Of a DNA stretch of 64,000 bases, positions 20,609 through 29,798 are shown piece after piece. Both the position numbers and the translations under genes were made by a program. The stretch lies in NCBI GenBank assembly GCA_963754135.1, contig CAVWEY010000003.1, positions 1,240,001 to 1,304,000 on the forward strand. The letters run 5' to 3'. Position 1 is the first letter of the stretch. Each line of letters begins with the position of its first letter. Source of the DNA: JAJFUI01 sp963754135 (GTDB lineage Bacteria; Planctomycetota; Planctomycetia; Pirellulales; Thermoguttaceae). The notes below the pieces were generated by a model. It made no database searches. It saw nothing but the letters and a program-made list of their open reading frames with translations, and was not told the origin of the DNA.

Positions 20609-20739
20609 GGTCGTTCTCCTACGGTAAGGGGTAACGGGTCTACGGAAAGCACGAAGGCCAGGCCCGTGCGATCTCCGGCAGAGAAACGCACGGACATGGC
20701 CTTCGGGCTGTGCGGCCCGCTCCGGCTCTTGCTGGCGCT

Positions 20740-20946
20740 CTACGCGCCGATCATGCTCTCCGTCTGGCCCTCGGGGTGGTGGACTTCCACGGGGTAGAAC
20801 CGGTCCGGCTCGCTTTCCAGGTACTCCGCGTGGGGACCGCAGAAGACGACCAGCGCACACGCAAGCCGGTCGAGTACAATCCAGCAGGGCAACCGCCACT
20901 GGTACGCGGTCTGCCGCGCCTGGACTCTCGCCAAGTCGATTGTCAT
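20740..20946 (-). CDS. Small hypothetical protein
   Basis: 68 residues from ATG 20946 (TAGGAG upstream), starting MTIDLARVQARQTAYQWRLP. Contains LACALVVFCGPHAEYLESEP. Same strand and spacing as the neighbouring small genes. No family recognised. Confidence 0.4.
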   Translation of the reverse strand: MTIDLARVQARQTAYQWRLPCWIVLDRLACALVVFCGPHAEYLESEPDRFYPVEVHHPEGQTESMIGA

Positions 20947-21037
20947 GGCCCGCACTCCTACGTCAGGGTGAACGTCGCCGCGCCAACAGCACTGCCCACT
21001 CCCCGGCGGTCCATTCACCGGGGGTAGGGCAGGGTTG

Positions 21038-21388
21038 TTAGGCCGCGGTCGCCCGACGCTTGCGGGCCAGAGCGGGGTGGTCCTGGATGAACACCCTGAT
21101 CTCGTCGGCGAACCCCAAGAGCCGCTCCCATTGCTCGGCGTAGAGCGTCACGGGCATCCGTTGCAACCCGTAGACGGAGACGCCGCCCTTCTCGCTCTGT
21201 TTGCAGGAAAGGGGGCCGCCGTTGCTCTTCGGCGCGGTCTTGAGTTGGGCAAGGGCCTGCTCTTGAGTGAGCTTGCCGGCGGCAAGCTGCGCGAGAATGT
21301 GCGCGTTCCACTCCCGGTCACTGACGATCGGGGATACGCCGGCGCTCTTGAGGGAAGCGCTCGGAGCGGGTAGAGTAGCAGTAGACAT
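21038..21388 (-). CDS. Hypothetical protein of 116 residues
   Basis: From ATG 21388: a Ser/Ala-rich N-terminus, then DREWNAHILAQLAAGKLTQE and a C-terminal part VYGLQRMPVTLYAEQWERLL. The middle helix resembles small DNA-associated or single-domain proteins of mobile elements, but this is only impression. The longer in-frame extension to 21631 covers AT-poor repetitive sequence and lacks a ribosome binding site, so I chose the internal ATG. Confidence 0.5.
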   Translation of the reverse strand: MSTATLPAPSASLKSAGVSPIVSDREWNAHILAQLAAGKLTQEQALAQLKTAPKSNGGPLSCKQSEKGGVSVYGLQRMPVTLYAEQWERLLGFADEIRVFIQDHPALARKRRATAA

Positions 21389-22418
21389 CGCTTTACTCCA
21401 ATCCAGTAAGGTGGTGTTTAGGGCGATTCGGCCGGTAGCACCCGGCCGGTCGCCCGTTTCTTTTGACCCGCCTGCATTTTCCGAAACGGTCAAGTCCCCG
21501 CAAAACGGGGGCGCGAAAATCGACAAGACACTTCCCGCGCACACGCGGGCTACAATGCGCGAAAATTGCCGCGCCAAGTTGGACACTTTTGCGGGTCCAA
21601 AACGTGCAAACCAGTTCCCGCTGGCGCGCACTCGCGCGGCACGATCTCACGGTTGCGACCGCGCCGACGCTTCCCGCGCCCACGCACACGCGGCCTTTCG
21701 GCAATCGCAATGAGCGGGAAAATCGGCCGAAAACGGCCGAAACGGCGCGAATCGACCGCCGGCCGAAAACGGCCGCGCCGACGGGGCTGGAATCGCGCCG
21801 GTTGCGTTGCAATCGCCGTTTCGACCGGAAACGCGACCATCGGCCGAAACGCAGCAAACGCGATTCTAGGGGCCTTAAAATCGAAAGCGGCCCGGTCTAC
21901 GTGGACAAGTGAGCATAGCTACACACGTTCACTACGCCTATGCCGGCCGGTTGCAATCCGGCTGAAAAGCACGAACGTTCGTTGACGCTTTTTGCCGGAG
22001 TACGTGGACTAGCCTGCGCTCGCTGTCTACGCTGCGTGCTTGTCAGGCAAGTGTTCCGAGCGCTAGCGTAGCCACCCCCGGTGGCCCCCCCATACCTCCT
22101 GGCAACAGATGTAATATAGCGTCCCCGGAGTTTTTTCAATTTTGGATGTAGTGCGCACGACAGCAGGCCGATCTCCAGCCGACCGCAGTGGGCAGCAGGG
22201 TTGCCGACTTTACACGGCGGGAAGCTGCCGCTCGACAGGAGCGTGGAGACGCTCCGAAAAAGGGTCGTTTGATGAGACATCCGAGCAAACGAATGGGTTT
22301 GTGGGATGGCAGCACGAAACCAACCGGGGTCGGGAAGAACGAGAACCGGTGATCGCCGTTCTGCGCGGACAGGAACGAGAATCGTCACATAGCCACGAGC
22401 CAGTAGACCGGCAACCCG
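21389..22418. other. About 1 kb without a convincing gene
   Basis: No frame here has a believable start, codon use or family. Between 21715 and 21865 the word CGGCCGAAA occurs four times, spaced irregularly. The sequence also differs in texture from the coding DNA around it. It could be decayed sequence or a replication or transfer region of a former element. Confidence 0.4.
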
Positions 22419-22535
22419 ATGTCGGCAGAGTACATCGCCTTCCGCGACGCGCACCGACAAGACAGGGCGTTTGCCCACCGCGTCGTCAAGATCGGCATCC
22501 AGGTGCTAAACTTGCTGAAAACGCAGCAGAAGTAA
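22419..22535 (+). CDS. Possible gene fragment, 38 codons
   Basis: Reads MSAEYIAFRDAHRQDRAFAH and ends at a stop overlapping the 3' end of the convergent MntP-like gene. It may be the tail of a lost gene. No ribosome binding site. Confidence 0.2.
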   Translation: MSAEYIAFRDAHRQDRAFAHRVVKIGIQVLNLLKTQQK

Positions 22536-23078
22536 GGTCTGCATGTGTGCAGCAATCAGCAGCAGGGCGCACGCTCCGGCCCATTTCGGCTCCCGAGGAA
22601 CTTGCACGCCGAAACGGTAGCCGGCCAAAATGCCGACTCCTGTTAGCATGAATGCGAGCGTTCCAGCCAGCAGCCCAATCGAGCCCTGGTGGATGGTCAG
22701 GGACGCGAGGATGAATCCCCATGCCAAAACAAGCATCCTCGCACTGGTTGTCATTCCCAAGAGCATCATAGTTCGATCCACTCCCGATGTCTCTCCGGGG
22801 ACACGGCTCGGTTTGCCCAGCCAGAACATTTTTATCGCCATGAGGAACATGAAGACCGTATCGGCCCAGATCACCCACACTCCGGCGAGATACATCGCCT
22901 CGACACCAAGAAACCAGCCGGCGACCAACAGGGCGAATCGCAGGATCGCCAAGTTCCAAGACAATTGGCATACTCGGAACCGTGATAGTCCGGCAAGCCC
23001 TTTACCCAAGGTACATGCTGATGCGAGCACACCAATACCGAAGCCAAAACAGAGTCCTGCAAGGTCGAACCAACTCAC
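22506..23078 (-). CDS. MntP-like membrane protein lacking the key Asp residues
   Basis: About 190 residues with six hydrophobic segments in two similar halves, as in the MntP manganese efflux family. The second half, TTSARMLVLAWGFILASLTI, aligns by eye with the MntP block ATSIDALAVG but has Arg in place of Asp; the first half has FGIGVLASACTLGKG where MntP has the second essential Asp. It may therefore be a non-transporting or altered-specificity relative. GTG 23078 is preferred because GGAGGAAGAG lies just upstream. It is at the edge of a metal island containing MntR and NRAMP homologues. Confidence 0.5.
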   Translation of the reverse strand: MSWFDLAGLCFGFGIGVLASACTLGKGLAGLSRFRVCQLSWNLAILRFALLVAGWFLGVEAMYLAGVWVIWADTVFMFLMAIKMFWLGKPSRVPGETSGVDRTMMLLGMTTSARMLVLAWGFILASLTIHQGSIGLLAGTLAFMLTGVGILAGYRFGVQVPREPKWAGACALLLIAAHMQTLLLLRFQQV

Positions 23079-23189
23079 TTCTCTTCCTCCCCACGCGCAC
23101 CAACTTTCGCCCTGATCCGTGATCGGCTGGGGCACGGATCATGGCAGCCGGTAATAACGCACCGGATCAAGCGGCAAGCCCGACGAAGC

Positions 23190-23462
23190 TCACGCCGGAG
23201 CCGGAGCAGCCTGTGGCTTGGACTTCTCGGCCATCTCGCGCTCGGCGATCAGGTCTTCCAGCCGCTCCTTCTCTCGCAGCAATTCTTCGAGCGACTTGCC
23301 GGACTGGTCTTTGGCTTGAAAGCCCGTGAAAGGAAGATTGATCGACTGTCCGCGCAGCCATTCGTCGATCTGGGCCTCGTTCTTCTTGTACAGGTAAAAC
23401 CCCAGCGAGGCGACGCCGATGCCTACGACGAAGCCGGTCACATGATCTGAACTGATAGTCAT
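23190..23462 (-). CDS. Small membrane-anchored coiled-coil protein
   Basis: 90 residues: one N-terminal membrane segment (HVTGFVVGIGVASLGFYLY), then a charged region and a coiled coil (LEELLREKERLEDLIAERE) and a Pro/Ala tail. Function unknown. It is 33 bp from the end of the HMA-type gene and on the same strand, so it probably belongs to the metal operon. Confidence 0.5.
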   Translation of the reverse strand: MTISSDHVTGFVVGIGVASLGFYLYKKNEAQIDEWLRGQSINLPFTGFQAKDQSGKSLEELLREKERLEDLIAEREMAEKSKPQAAPAPA

Positions 23463-23494
23463 AAGTGTTGCTCCTGTAAACCTATTGCGAGGAT

Positions 23495-24346
23495 TCAGTT
23501 AAAATGTATCGGGATTCCCTGCGGCATCCGTCCGAATCCCTCCAGCACCTCTCCGTGGACCTTCGACACGTCCCGGAGTTCCTCCAACAAAGTGCGGAAG
23601 GGGTGCGCTCCGCCGCCAGTAATGGCGAACTTAAGGAGTCCCTGGAACGCGCTGAGTATCCGCACGCGCTCAGGAGCGTCCACGTCGGGGCCGATCATCA
23701 CTTCGTAGCGGGACTGGCCGTCTCCGCGCCCACGCACTTCCACGGGCCGGACTTGCACGCCGGTTGCAGGGAGCGCGACCAAGTGCCGTCCGAAGGACGC
23801 CAACCAGGTGACAACCGAGGCCGTCAGCAAGTTGCCGCGGACAAAGGCCGTGACCAGGTAAGCCAGCGAAAGGACTTCTGGATCGAACGTCCCGCGTTCA
23901 CGAAGCTCCTTCCAGGCGTGGTCTACCACCGCCCCAGCCGTACCAAGCCCGGCGAGCCAGTCCCATCGCGTTGGCAATCCCTTGGCCGTCTTCAGCCCGT
24001 GCATCACCAACGACAAGGCCAATGTCGCGGCAGAAACCGTGGCGCTGCCGCCCAGCGCGGGCCGCTGCTCAGGTTCAGCCAAGAGCCGAACCGGCGCGGC
24101 GTCGCCGTCCAGCGACAGGTGAAAGGCGATGCGCAGAACGATTTCCTCCTGGCTGATCTCATGGGGGTTGAATCTGGCCAGGATGGATTTCGTGACGGGA
24201 GAGAAGGTAATCGACTCCATCCCCGGATGTTCACGGACCCCGGCAAGCATCCGCTCAACGTCTGCTGGGGCCACCGACAGCCGCGCGCGGACCCGGCCGG
24301 GAAGGGAATGAACCACCGTCACGACCGGTTTCTCGGGCGCGTTCAT
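23495..24346 (-). CDS. HMA-like domain membrane protein with HSLPGRVRARL
   Basis: 283 residues. The N-terminal 80 residues form an HMA-like fold in which the usual GMxCxxC loop is replaced by HSLPGRVRARL. Hydrophobic segments follow (about residues 100-190). The same H-x-x-P-G-R-V-R-x-R motif starts the P-type ATPase and another protein of this cluster, so the three are probably partners in metal binding or delivery. Its ATG overlaps the ATPase stop by four bases (ATGA), implying coupled translation. Confidence 0.65.
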   Translation of the reverse strand: MNAPEKPVVTVVHSLPGRVRARLSVAPADVERMLAGVREHPGMESITFSPVTKSILARFNPHEISQEEIVLRIAFHLSLDGDAAPVRLLAEPEQRPALGGSATVSAATLALSLVMHGLKTAKGLPTRWDWLAGLGTAGAVVDHAWKELRERGTFDPEVLSLAYLVTAFVRGNLLTASVVTWLASFGRHLVALPATGVQVRPVEVRGRGDGQSRYEVMIGPDVDAPERVRILSAFQGLLKFAITGGGAHPFRTLLEELRDVSKVHGEVLEGFGRMPQGIPIHFN

Positions 24347-26551
24347 CGGGTCCTCCGTTCCACGTCGTGGAACAACAACCGGGACGAGTTGAGCACCACG
24401 CCTACGGTGCAGCTATTGTGGAGCACCGCACCCCAGAACACCGGCAGAACGCCAATCGAGGCCAGCACAAGGCCTACCGTGTTCACTCCGACCGCCGCGG
24501 CGAAGTTCTGGCGAATGGTCTGCATCGTTCGGTTTGCCAGGTGGATGACGGCCGGAATCATCAGCGGATCATCGCCCGTAACGGTGATGTCGGCCGCCTC
24601 CATCGCAATATCCGTCCGCGTTCCGCCCATCGCGATTCCCACGTCGGCGTAGGCCAAAGCCGGAGCGTCATTGATCCCGTCGCCAACCATCACCACGTGC
24701 GTGCCCTTGGATTGGAGCTTCAGGACGGTTTCCGCCTTGTCGTCGGGCATGGCCTCCGCCCGATAGCGATCCACCGTCATCCGGTCGGCAATGATCTCGG
24801 CGTGTTGCTCGACGTCGCCAGTCAAGAGCACAATGTCGTCAATGCCCGTGTAGCGGAGCCGATTGATGGCCTTCTTCATGTTCTCCCGCAGGGCGTCTTG
24901 GATGCCCAACACACCTAGAAGCTCGCCACCCTCGGCGACATAGACGATGTTCTCGCCCGCGCGGACCAAGCGATTGACGGCCTCCACGGCGGGAGCCAGT
25001 TCGATGGCGTTTTCCTGCATAAAGCGGCGGCTTCCCACGCGGATGATCCGGCCGTCCACTTGCGTCTCGACGCCGCGGGCCGTATGCACCTGGGTATCGT
25101 GGTGGGACGGTATCTGCCAGCCGTTACGCCGCACTTTCTCCACGATGGCAGCCGCCATCGGATGGGTGCTCGTCTCTTCGGCTGCACCGGCGTATTGCAG
25201 CACGTCGCGGACCGGCACTTCGGCCTTCATGGGAATGACGCTAATGACCTCCGGGCGTCCCACGGTCATGGTGCCGGTCTTGTCGAAGATCAGCGTGTCG
25301 GCCTCGGCCAGCAGTTCCAGGTAGTTGCTCCCCTTGATGAGAATGCCATTCCTCGCCGCCGTGCAAATGGAAGCCGACAGGGCCGTGGCCGTGGAGAGCC
25401 GGACACCGCAAGAGTAGTCGATGATGAGCATGTTCAGCGCGCGGCTGCTCTTGCCCGTCACCAGGTACACGACCATAGCCAACAAGAAATTGACCGGAAT
25501 GAACTGGGCCGAGAAGCGGTCGGCGATGGTCTGGACGTTCGCCTTGCGGTGGGTCGCCTCCTCGACCATGTGGACGATCCGGGCCACGGCAGTCTGGTCG
25601 CCCACCTTCACCGCCCGGATCACCAACCGGCCGCTCTTGACCACGGTTCCGGCAAACACCTGGTCGCTCTCGGCCTTGCGCAAGGGCATGTACTCGCCGG
25701 TAATCGACGCCTGATCGACCGCCGCCTCACCCGACTCGACTACGCCGTCCACGCTGATCTTCTCGCCGGTGTGGACCATGATCCGATCGTCGGCGTGGAG
25801 TTGATCGAGGTCCACGCGCTCCTCTTGGTCATCGTCCCGCAATCGCCAGACAGTCTCTTCGCCGACGGAAAGCATGTTGCGGATCGCGCGGCGGGTGCGG
25901 CCCATCGTATAGGCGGTCAGCAGTTCGGCGATGTCGGCTAGCCATAGGATCGTGAGCGCCGACAGACCCCGGCCGCTGGCGATGCTCGCCAGAATTGCGG
26001 TGGCGCTCAAGGTATCCGCGTTCGGACGAAACGTGGTTGCCAACGAACTCAGTCCACTGCGGAAGATGGGGATTGCCAGCGAGGCAGGCCGTCAGCGATG
26101 GCACGGTAAGGAACCGGCCCGCGAGCGTGGCCGGCCCGCGGCCCGTTGGCCTGCGGAAAAAGTAGAAGACGAGCGTTGCGGTGGTGATCCCGATGCGCGT
26201 TAGCATGTCGGAGAGCGACCCCTCTTGCAGCCGCCGCTCGTTCACTGTCGGGCGGTTCTGTTCGGCTCGTTCCGCCTTATAGGCAGTCAAGGAGTACGAT
26301 CCGATCACTAATTCCGTCAGTTCGAGGACATCCTGCGCTGACACTTGGGTGTGGTCATAGTGGAGAAGGACATTCTGCGTGAGGATATTGACCCGCGCCT
26401 GGCAAATCGGCGACAAGTCCTTCAACCGCTGGCGGATTTCGGCGACGTAGGTGGCAAGATAGCGCAGCGCGCGGCAGCGAATCCGCACCCTTCCGGGAAG
26501 GGCGTGGACGATTTCGCAGTGCAGAAGCGGTTGCCGTTTGCGCCAGAACAT
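24343..26551 (-). CDS. P1B-type heavy-metal ATPase with unusual SCG membrane motif (one frameshift)
   Basis: The N-terminal HMA-like domain has HALPGRVRIRC in place of CxxC. The ATPase core shows TGEYMP (actuator), the phosphorylated Asp in DKTGTMTVGRP, HPMAAAIVE (nucleotide-binding HP) and GDGINDAPAL. The metal-site helix, normally CPC or CPx, reads DYSCGVRLSTATALS, so the transported metal cannot be read off; manganese is suggested by the neighbours. The frame breaks near 26080, splitting the N-terminal part from the core. ATG 26551 is chosen over an upstream TTG. About 730 residues, the usual length. Confidence 0.8.
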
Positions 26552-26573
26552 TCTCAACAATCCTCACACACAG

Positions 26574-27134
26574 CTACGATTGCCGGCCGCCTAGCAGCGA
26601 CGCCAGGCCCCACCAGACAAGCGTGAGTCCCGCCGGAAACGCCCGCATCCCTTGCACAAGGAGCCGCTGGACGCCGACGGCGGCCAATAGAATGAGCCCG
26701 GCGGACCAGAGATCAACCAGCCCGCCCGTCCGGTCGTACACCATCCGATTCACGCTGCCCAGGATTTCCTTCAGTTCCCGAGTGACAACCGGCTCGGGCA
26801 TCCGTTTCAACTCGGCGTCCAGATTCATCATGCGGACGACGGCGGCGAAGAGCAACTCCGGCCGCACTTCGTCTTCCCGGTAGACAATCAGCACGCTGCC
26901 AGTGGCAGGGTCCAGCTTGACGGACTGCACGCCCTCGATTGTGGGCAGCTTTTCCCGCACCATCGCCGCGCCCGTGCTGTTTTCCGCTAGGGAAGGCACA
27001 CGAAGTCGGACCCGTCCGGGCATCCAATGCGCGGTCTGGACCGGGCCGGTGCGGAGCATCGGCATGAGCGTCCGGCGGCGAAACTTGTTCTTGCCCAACA
27101 GTCCGGCAAGAAGGAACCCGGTGAGGATGTGCAT
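26574..27134 (-). CDS. HMA-like domain membrane protein with HWMPGRVRLRV
   Basis: 186 residues from ATG 27134 (AGAGGCAG upstream). A short hydrophobic N-terminus (ILTGFLLAGLLG) is followed by an HMA-like domain with HWMPGRVRLRV and EGVQSVKLDPATGSVLIVY, then one or two C-terminal membrane segments. It is the first gene of the minus-strand metal operon, immediately upstream of the ATPase. Longer in-frame starts lie in AT-rich regulatory DNA and were rejected. Confidence 0.6.
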   Translation of the reverse strand: MHILTGFLLAGLLGKNKFRRRTLMPMLRTGPVQTAHWMPGRVRLRVPSLAENSTGAAMVREKLPTIEGVQSVKLDPATGSVLIVYREDEVRPELLFAAVVRMMNLDAELKRMPEPVVTRELKEILGSVNRMVYDRTGGLVDLWSAGLILLAAVGVQRLLVQGMRAFPAGLTLVWWGLASLLGGRQS

Positions 27135-27206
27135 ACTGCCTCTGACTTGCTGATGGCGCCCCTCAATGCCCTCGTCTCGATGAAGTTGGCGAACCAAACT
27201 TGTCTC

Positions 27207-27220
27207 TTTTGCCGGCAAAA
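27207..27220. promoter_or_regulatory. Palindrome TTTTGCCGGCAAAA, candidate MntR operator
   Basis: A perfect 14-bp palindrome between the divergent metal operon and the DtxR/MntR gene. TTTGCC/GGCAAA half-sites resemble MntR-type operators. Confidence 0.5.
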
Positions 27221-27365
27221 TTATACGCGCATGGTACGACAGGAACACCACACGCAGAGATGGAGCCCGTTCTCCAGTCTTACGCCACCTGCCACGGGGG
27301 GCTTTCCGAAGGCGTGGTTTCCTGCCAAAATCGGTGTGTGTCGTCACGACACCGTGTAGTATAGA

Positions 27366-27401
27366 ATAGATCGGCTGAGTAATATAGATCGGATGAGTAA
27401 G
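27366..27401. repeat. 18-bp direct repeat upstream of the DtxR-family gene
   Basis: ATAGATCGGCTGAGTAAT at 27366-27383 and ATAGATCGGATGAGTAAG at 27384-27401 differ at two positions; a partial third copy (ATATAGCGG) follows. It could be a regulator site or a promoter-region duplication. Confidence 0.6.
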
Positions 27402-27464
27402 ATATAGCGGCATAGCGAGAATGGATCATCCTAGATAGAAATATAACCCGTGGAGGGGGTGAGG

Positions 27465-28175
27465 ATGGAAAGTGTCACGGTAGAGAACTATCTCAAGGCA
27501 ATCTACCAAGTGTCCGACGCCTCGGGCGGTGCCCCCACCGGCGAACTGGCTCGTCGCCTGAAGATCACGCCCGGCAGCGTGACGTTGATGCTTCAGCGGC
27601 TCGCCGAAGCGGGGCTGGTGAAATATGCGGCACACCAAGGCGTCCGCCTCACCAAGAAAGGCCAGAAAGTGGCGATCCGCGTGGTGCGCAACCATCGCTT
27701 GCTTGAGCTATACCTGACCAACACGCTGGGGCTCCCCTGGGACGAAGTGCATGAGGAGGCCGAGAACCTGGAGCACGCGGTTTCCGACCGATTGGTGGCC
27801 CGAATCGACGAATACTTGGGGCATCCCGACCGCGACCCTCACGGAGACCCTATTCCCGACGCCGATGGCAAGATGAGGACAGCGGAAGGAACCCCTTTGG
27901 CGGATTGCGCCTCGAAGACCCCCTTCGTGCTGTTGCGTGTGCCGGATCGGTCGCCCGATTTTCTTCGCTACCTCCGCGATGGCGGTTTGATCGTTGGCGC
28001 GAAGGGGACGGTGCTGGAGAACCAGCCCTCGGCGGGCGTTGTGACCGTTGAAGTCGGTGGTCGCCCGGTCAGCCTCAGCCGGGAAATGGCGGCCAGCGTC
28101 TTGGTGCGCCCGTCTAGCGAATCTCGCCGCAGCGTCCATGATCGGCGCTTCGGTTTCTTGCACACACCCCAATAG
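27465..28175 (+). CDS. mntR: DtxR/MntR-family metal-dependent regulator
   Basis: 236 residues. The winged helix-turn-helix begins VTVENYLKAIYQVSDASGG and contains GELARRLKITPGSVTLMLQRL; the dimerisation and metal region has NHRLLELYLTNTLGLPWDEVHEEAENLEHA, with His and Glu positions typical of MntR/DtxR. A C-terminal FeoA/SH3-like domain follows. Flanked on one side by the metal ATPase operon and on the other by NRAMP, so it probably represses uptake and perhaps induces efflux when manganese is high. ATG 27465 has GGAGGGGGT upstream; a GTG at 27450 is possible. Confidence 0.8.
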   Translation: MESVTVENYLKAIYQVSDASGGAPTGELARRLKITPGSVTLMLQRLAEAGLVKYAAHQGVRLTKKGQKVAIRVVRNHRLLELYLTNTLGLPWDEVHEEAENLEHAVSDRLVARIDEYLGHPDRDPHGDPIPDADGKMRTAEGTPLADCASKTPFVLLRVPDRSPDFLRYLRDGGLIVGAKGTVLENQPSAGVVTVEVGGRPVSLSREMAASVLVRPSSESRRSVHDRRFGFLHTPQ

Positions 28176-28244
28176 TACGGCTGCCCCTGCCCACCCTTGT
28201 CACAGGTTTCTCTCGGTCACTCTTGACCAACGGTTGCTTTTGTG

Positions 28245-28268
28245 TTGCCAAAATCTATAATTTGGCGA
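28245..28268. promoter_or_regulatory. Inverted repeat upstream of the NRAMP gene, candidate MntR operator
   Basis: TTGCCAAAATCTATAATTTGGCGA has TGCCAAA/TTTGGCG half-sites. TGCCAAAATC recurs at 27323-27332 upstream of the regulator. Confidence 0.5.
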
Positions 28269-28318
28269 GCATGTGGAAATGCGCGTCTGAATAGGCTCGT
28301 ATCCGGGGTACGCTGAGG

Positions 28319-29770
28319 ATGACGAAACCGAAAGCTGAGCGGACAGACATCGACGATTCCGACTGCATCTGCACGTCGGGCAATGGCGGCCTCGCTGTTG
28401 CTCCGTCGGCCGGCCACGTCTCACTGGAAGGGGTGCATGGCACCGTGGAACTGCCCGACCATCAGGCCGGCTTCTGGCCGCAGTGGTGGGCATTCTCGGG
28501 ACCGGCGATTCTCGTCAGCGTCGGCTATATGGACCCCGGCAACTGGGGGACTGACCTGCAAGGCGGTGCCCAGTACAAGTACGGGCTGTTGTGGGTCGTC
28601 GGCATGGCCAGCCTGATGGCCATCTTCATGCAGGTGATTGCCGCCCGTTTGGGCGTAGTGACCGGCAAGGACCTTGCCCAATGCTGCCGCGACTGGTATC
28701 CCCGGTGGACCCGCTGGCCCAACTGGCTGTTGTGCGAGGTTGCCATCGGCGCATGCGACCTGGCCGAGGTGCTGGGGAGCGCCGTGGCGCTGAACCTGAT
28801 GTTCCACATCCCGTTGCTGTGGGCAGTGATTATCACGGGGTTGGATGTGTTGTTGCTCTTGGGCTTGCAGCGGTTTGGTATGCGGACCATCGAAGCCGTT
28901 GTGCTTCTGCTCGTGGCAACCATCTCGGTGTGTTACTTCATCGAGATTTTCGTCCTTCCGCAAACACAACCGAGCTTTTCCGAGATGGGGCTTGCCCTGA
29001 TGAGTCCGAACTTTCGCCATGCGGGCATGATCTACGTAGCCATCGGCATCATTGGGGCCACCGTCATGCCCCACAACCTCTACTTGCACTCGGCCCTGGT
29101 TCAGACCCGCAGGCTGGGGAAGGACGAACGGTCCATTCGCCGCGCCATCCGATTCAACACGATTGACTCGGTCGTGGCCTTGACGGCTGCCTTCTTCGTC
29201 AACGCCGCCATTATGGTGCTCGCGGCGATCGTGTTTTTCGGCAAGGAGAGTGTAACCGTGTCGGGCGGCGGGGTGGTGACTTTCAGCCCCGATAGCGACT
29301 GGATCCGCATCGCTTACCTGACGCTCGCGCCGCTGTTGGGAACGGCTGCTGCGAGCACGCTGTTCGCCGTGGCCCTCTTCGCCAGCGGGCAGAGCAGCAC
29401 CATCACCGGCACGCTCGCCGGGCAGGTGGTGATGGAGGGATTCATGCACTGGCGGCTTTCCCCTTGGGTCCGGCGGCTCATCACCCGCACCCTGGCCATT
29501 TTGCCGGCGGTCTTCGTTATCGGCCTGCGCGGTGACAGCAGCGTGACGGAACTGCTGACTCTCAGCCAGGTGGTGCTCGCTCTTCAACTCCCGTTGGCCA
29601 TGTTTCCGCTCTTGCTTTTCACGTCTTCCCGCAAGAGAATGGGTAAATGGAAACTCGGCTGGTTCTTGCTGATTGCCGGGTGGGGCAGCGCCCTGTTGAT
29701 TACGGCGATGGACATCTTCGGTTTGCCGGACTCGCTGCAAGAAGCCTGGAAGGTCATCATCGGGGGATGA
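28319..29770 (+). CDS. mntH: NRAMP-family divalent metal (Mn/Fe) transporter
   Basis: 483 residues with 11 hydrophobic segments. Both family metal-site motifs are present: MDPGNWGTD in the first helix and VMPHNLYLHSALV in the sixth. NRAMP proteins import Mn2+ or Fe2+ with protons across the inner membrane. A 40-residue acidic, Cys-containing N-terminus (DSDCICTSGNG) is unusual. It lies 143 bp after the DtxR-family gene, with a candidate operator between, and is followed by a universal stress protein 28 bp away. Confidence 0.9.
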   Translation: MTKPKAERTDIDDSDCICTSGNGGLAVAPSAGHVSLEGVHGTVELPDHQAGFWPQWWAFSGPAILVSVGYMDPGNWGTDLQGGAQYKYGLLWVVGMASLMAIFMQVIAARLGVVTGKDLAQCCRDWYPRWTRWPNWLLCEVAIGACDLAEVLGSAVALNLMFHIPLLWAVIITGLDVLLLLGLQRFGMRTIEAVVLLLVATISVCYFIEIFVLPQTQPSFSEMGLALMSPNFRHAGMIYVAIGIIGATVMPHNLYLHSALVQTRRLGKDERSIRRAIRFNTIDSVVALTAAFFVNAAIMVLAAIVFFGKESVTVSGGGVVTFSPDSDWIRIAYLTLAPLLGTAAASTLFAVALFASGQSSTITGTLAGQVVMEGFMHWRLSPWVRRLITRTLAILPAVFVIGLRGDSSVTELLTLSQVVLALQLPLAMFPLLLFTSSRKRMGKWKLGWFLLIAGWGSALLITAMDIFGLPDSLQEAWKVIIGG

Positions 29771-29798
29771 CGGCCCTCGTTGCACGAAAGGAACGTCC

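Noticed and set aside
21897..22478. Minus-strand frame of 193 codons in the gene-free stretch
   Set aside because: Odd composition, no family, no ribosome binding site, and it crosses repeat-rich sequence; left as unassigned DNA.
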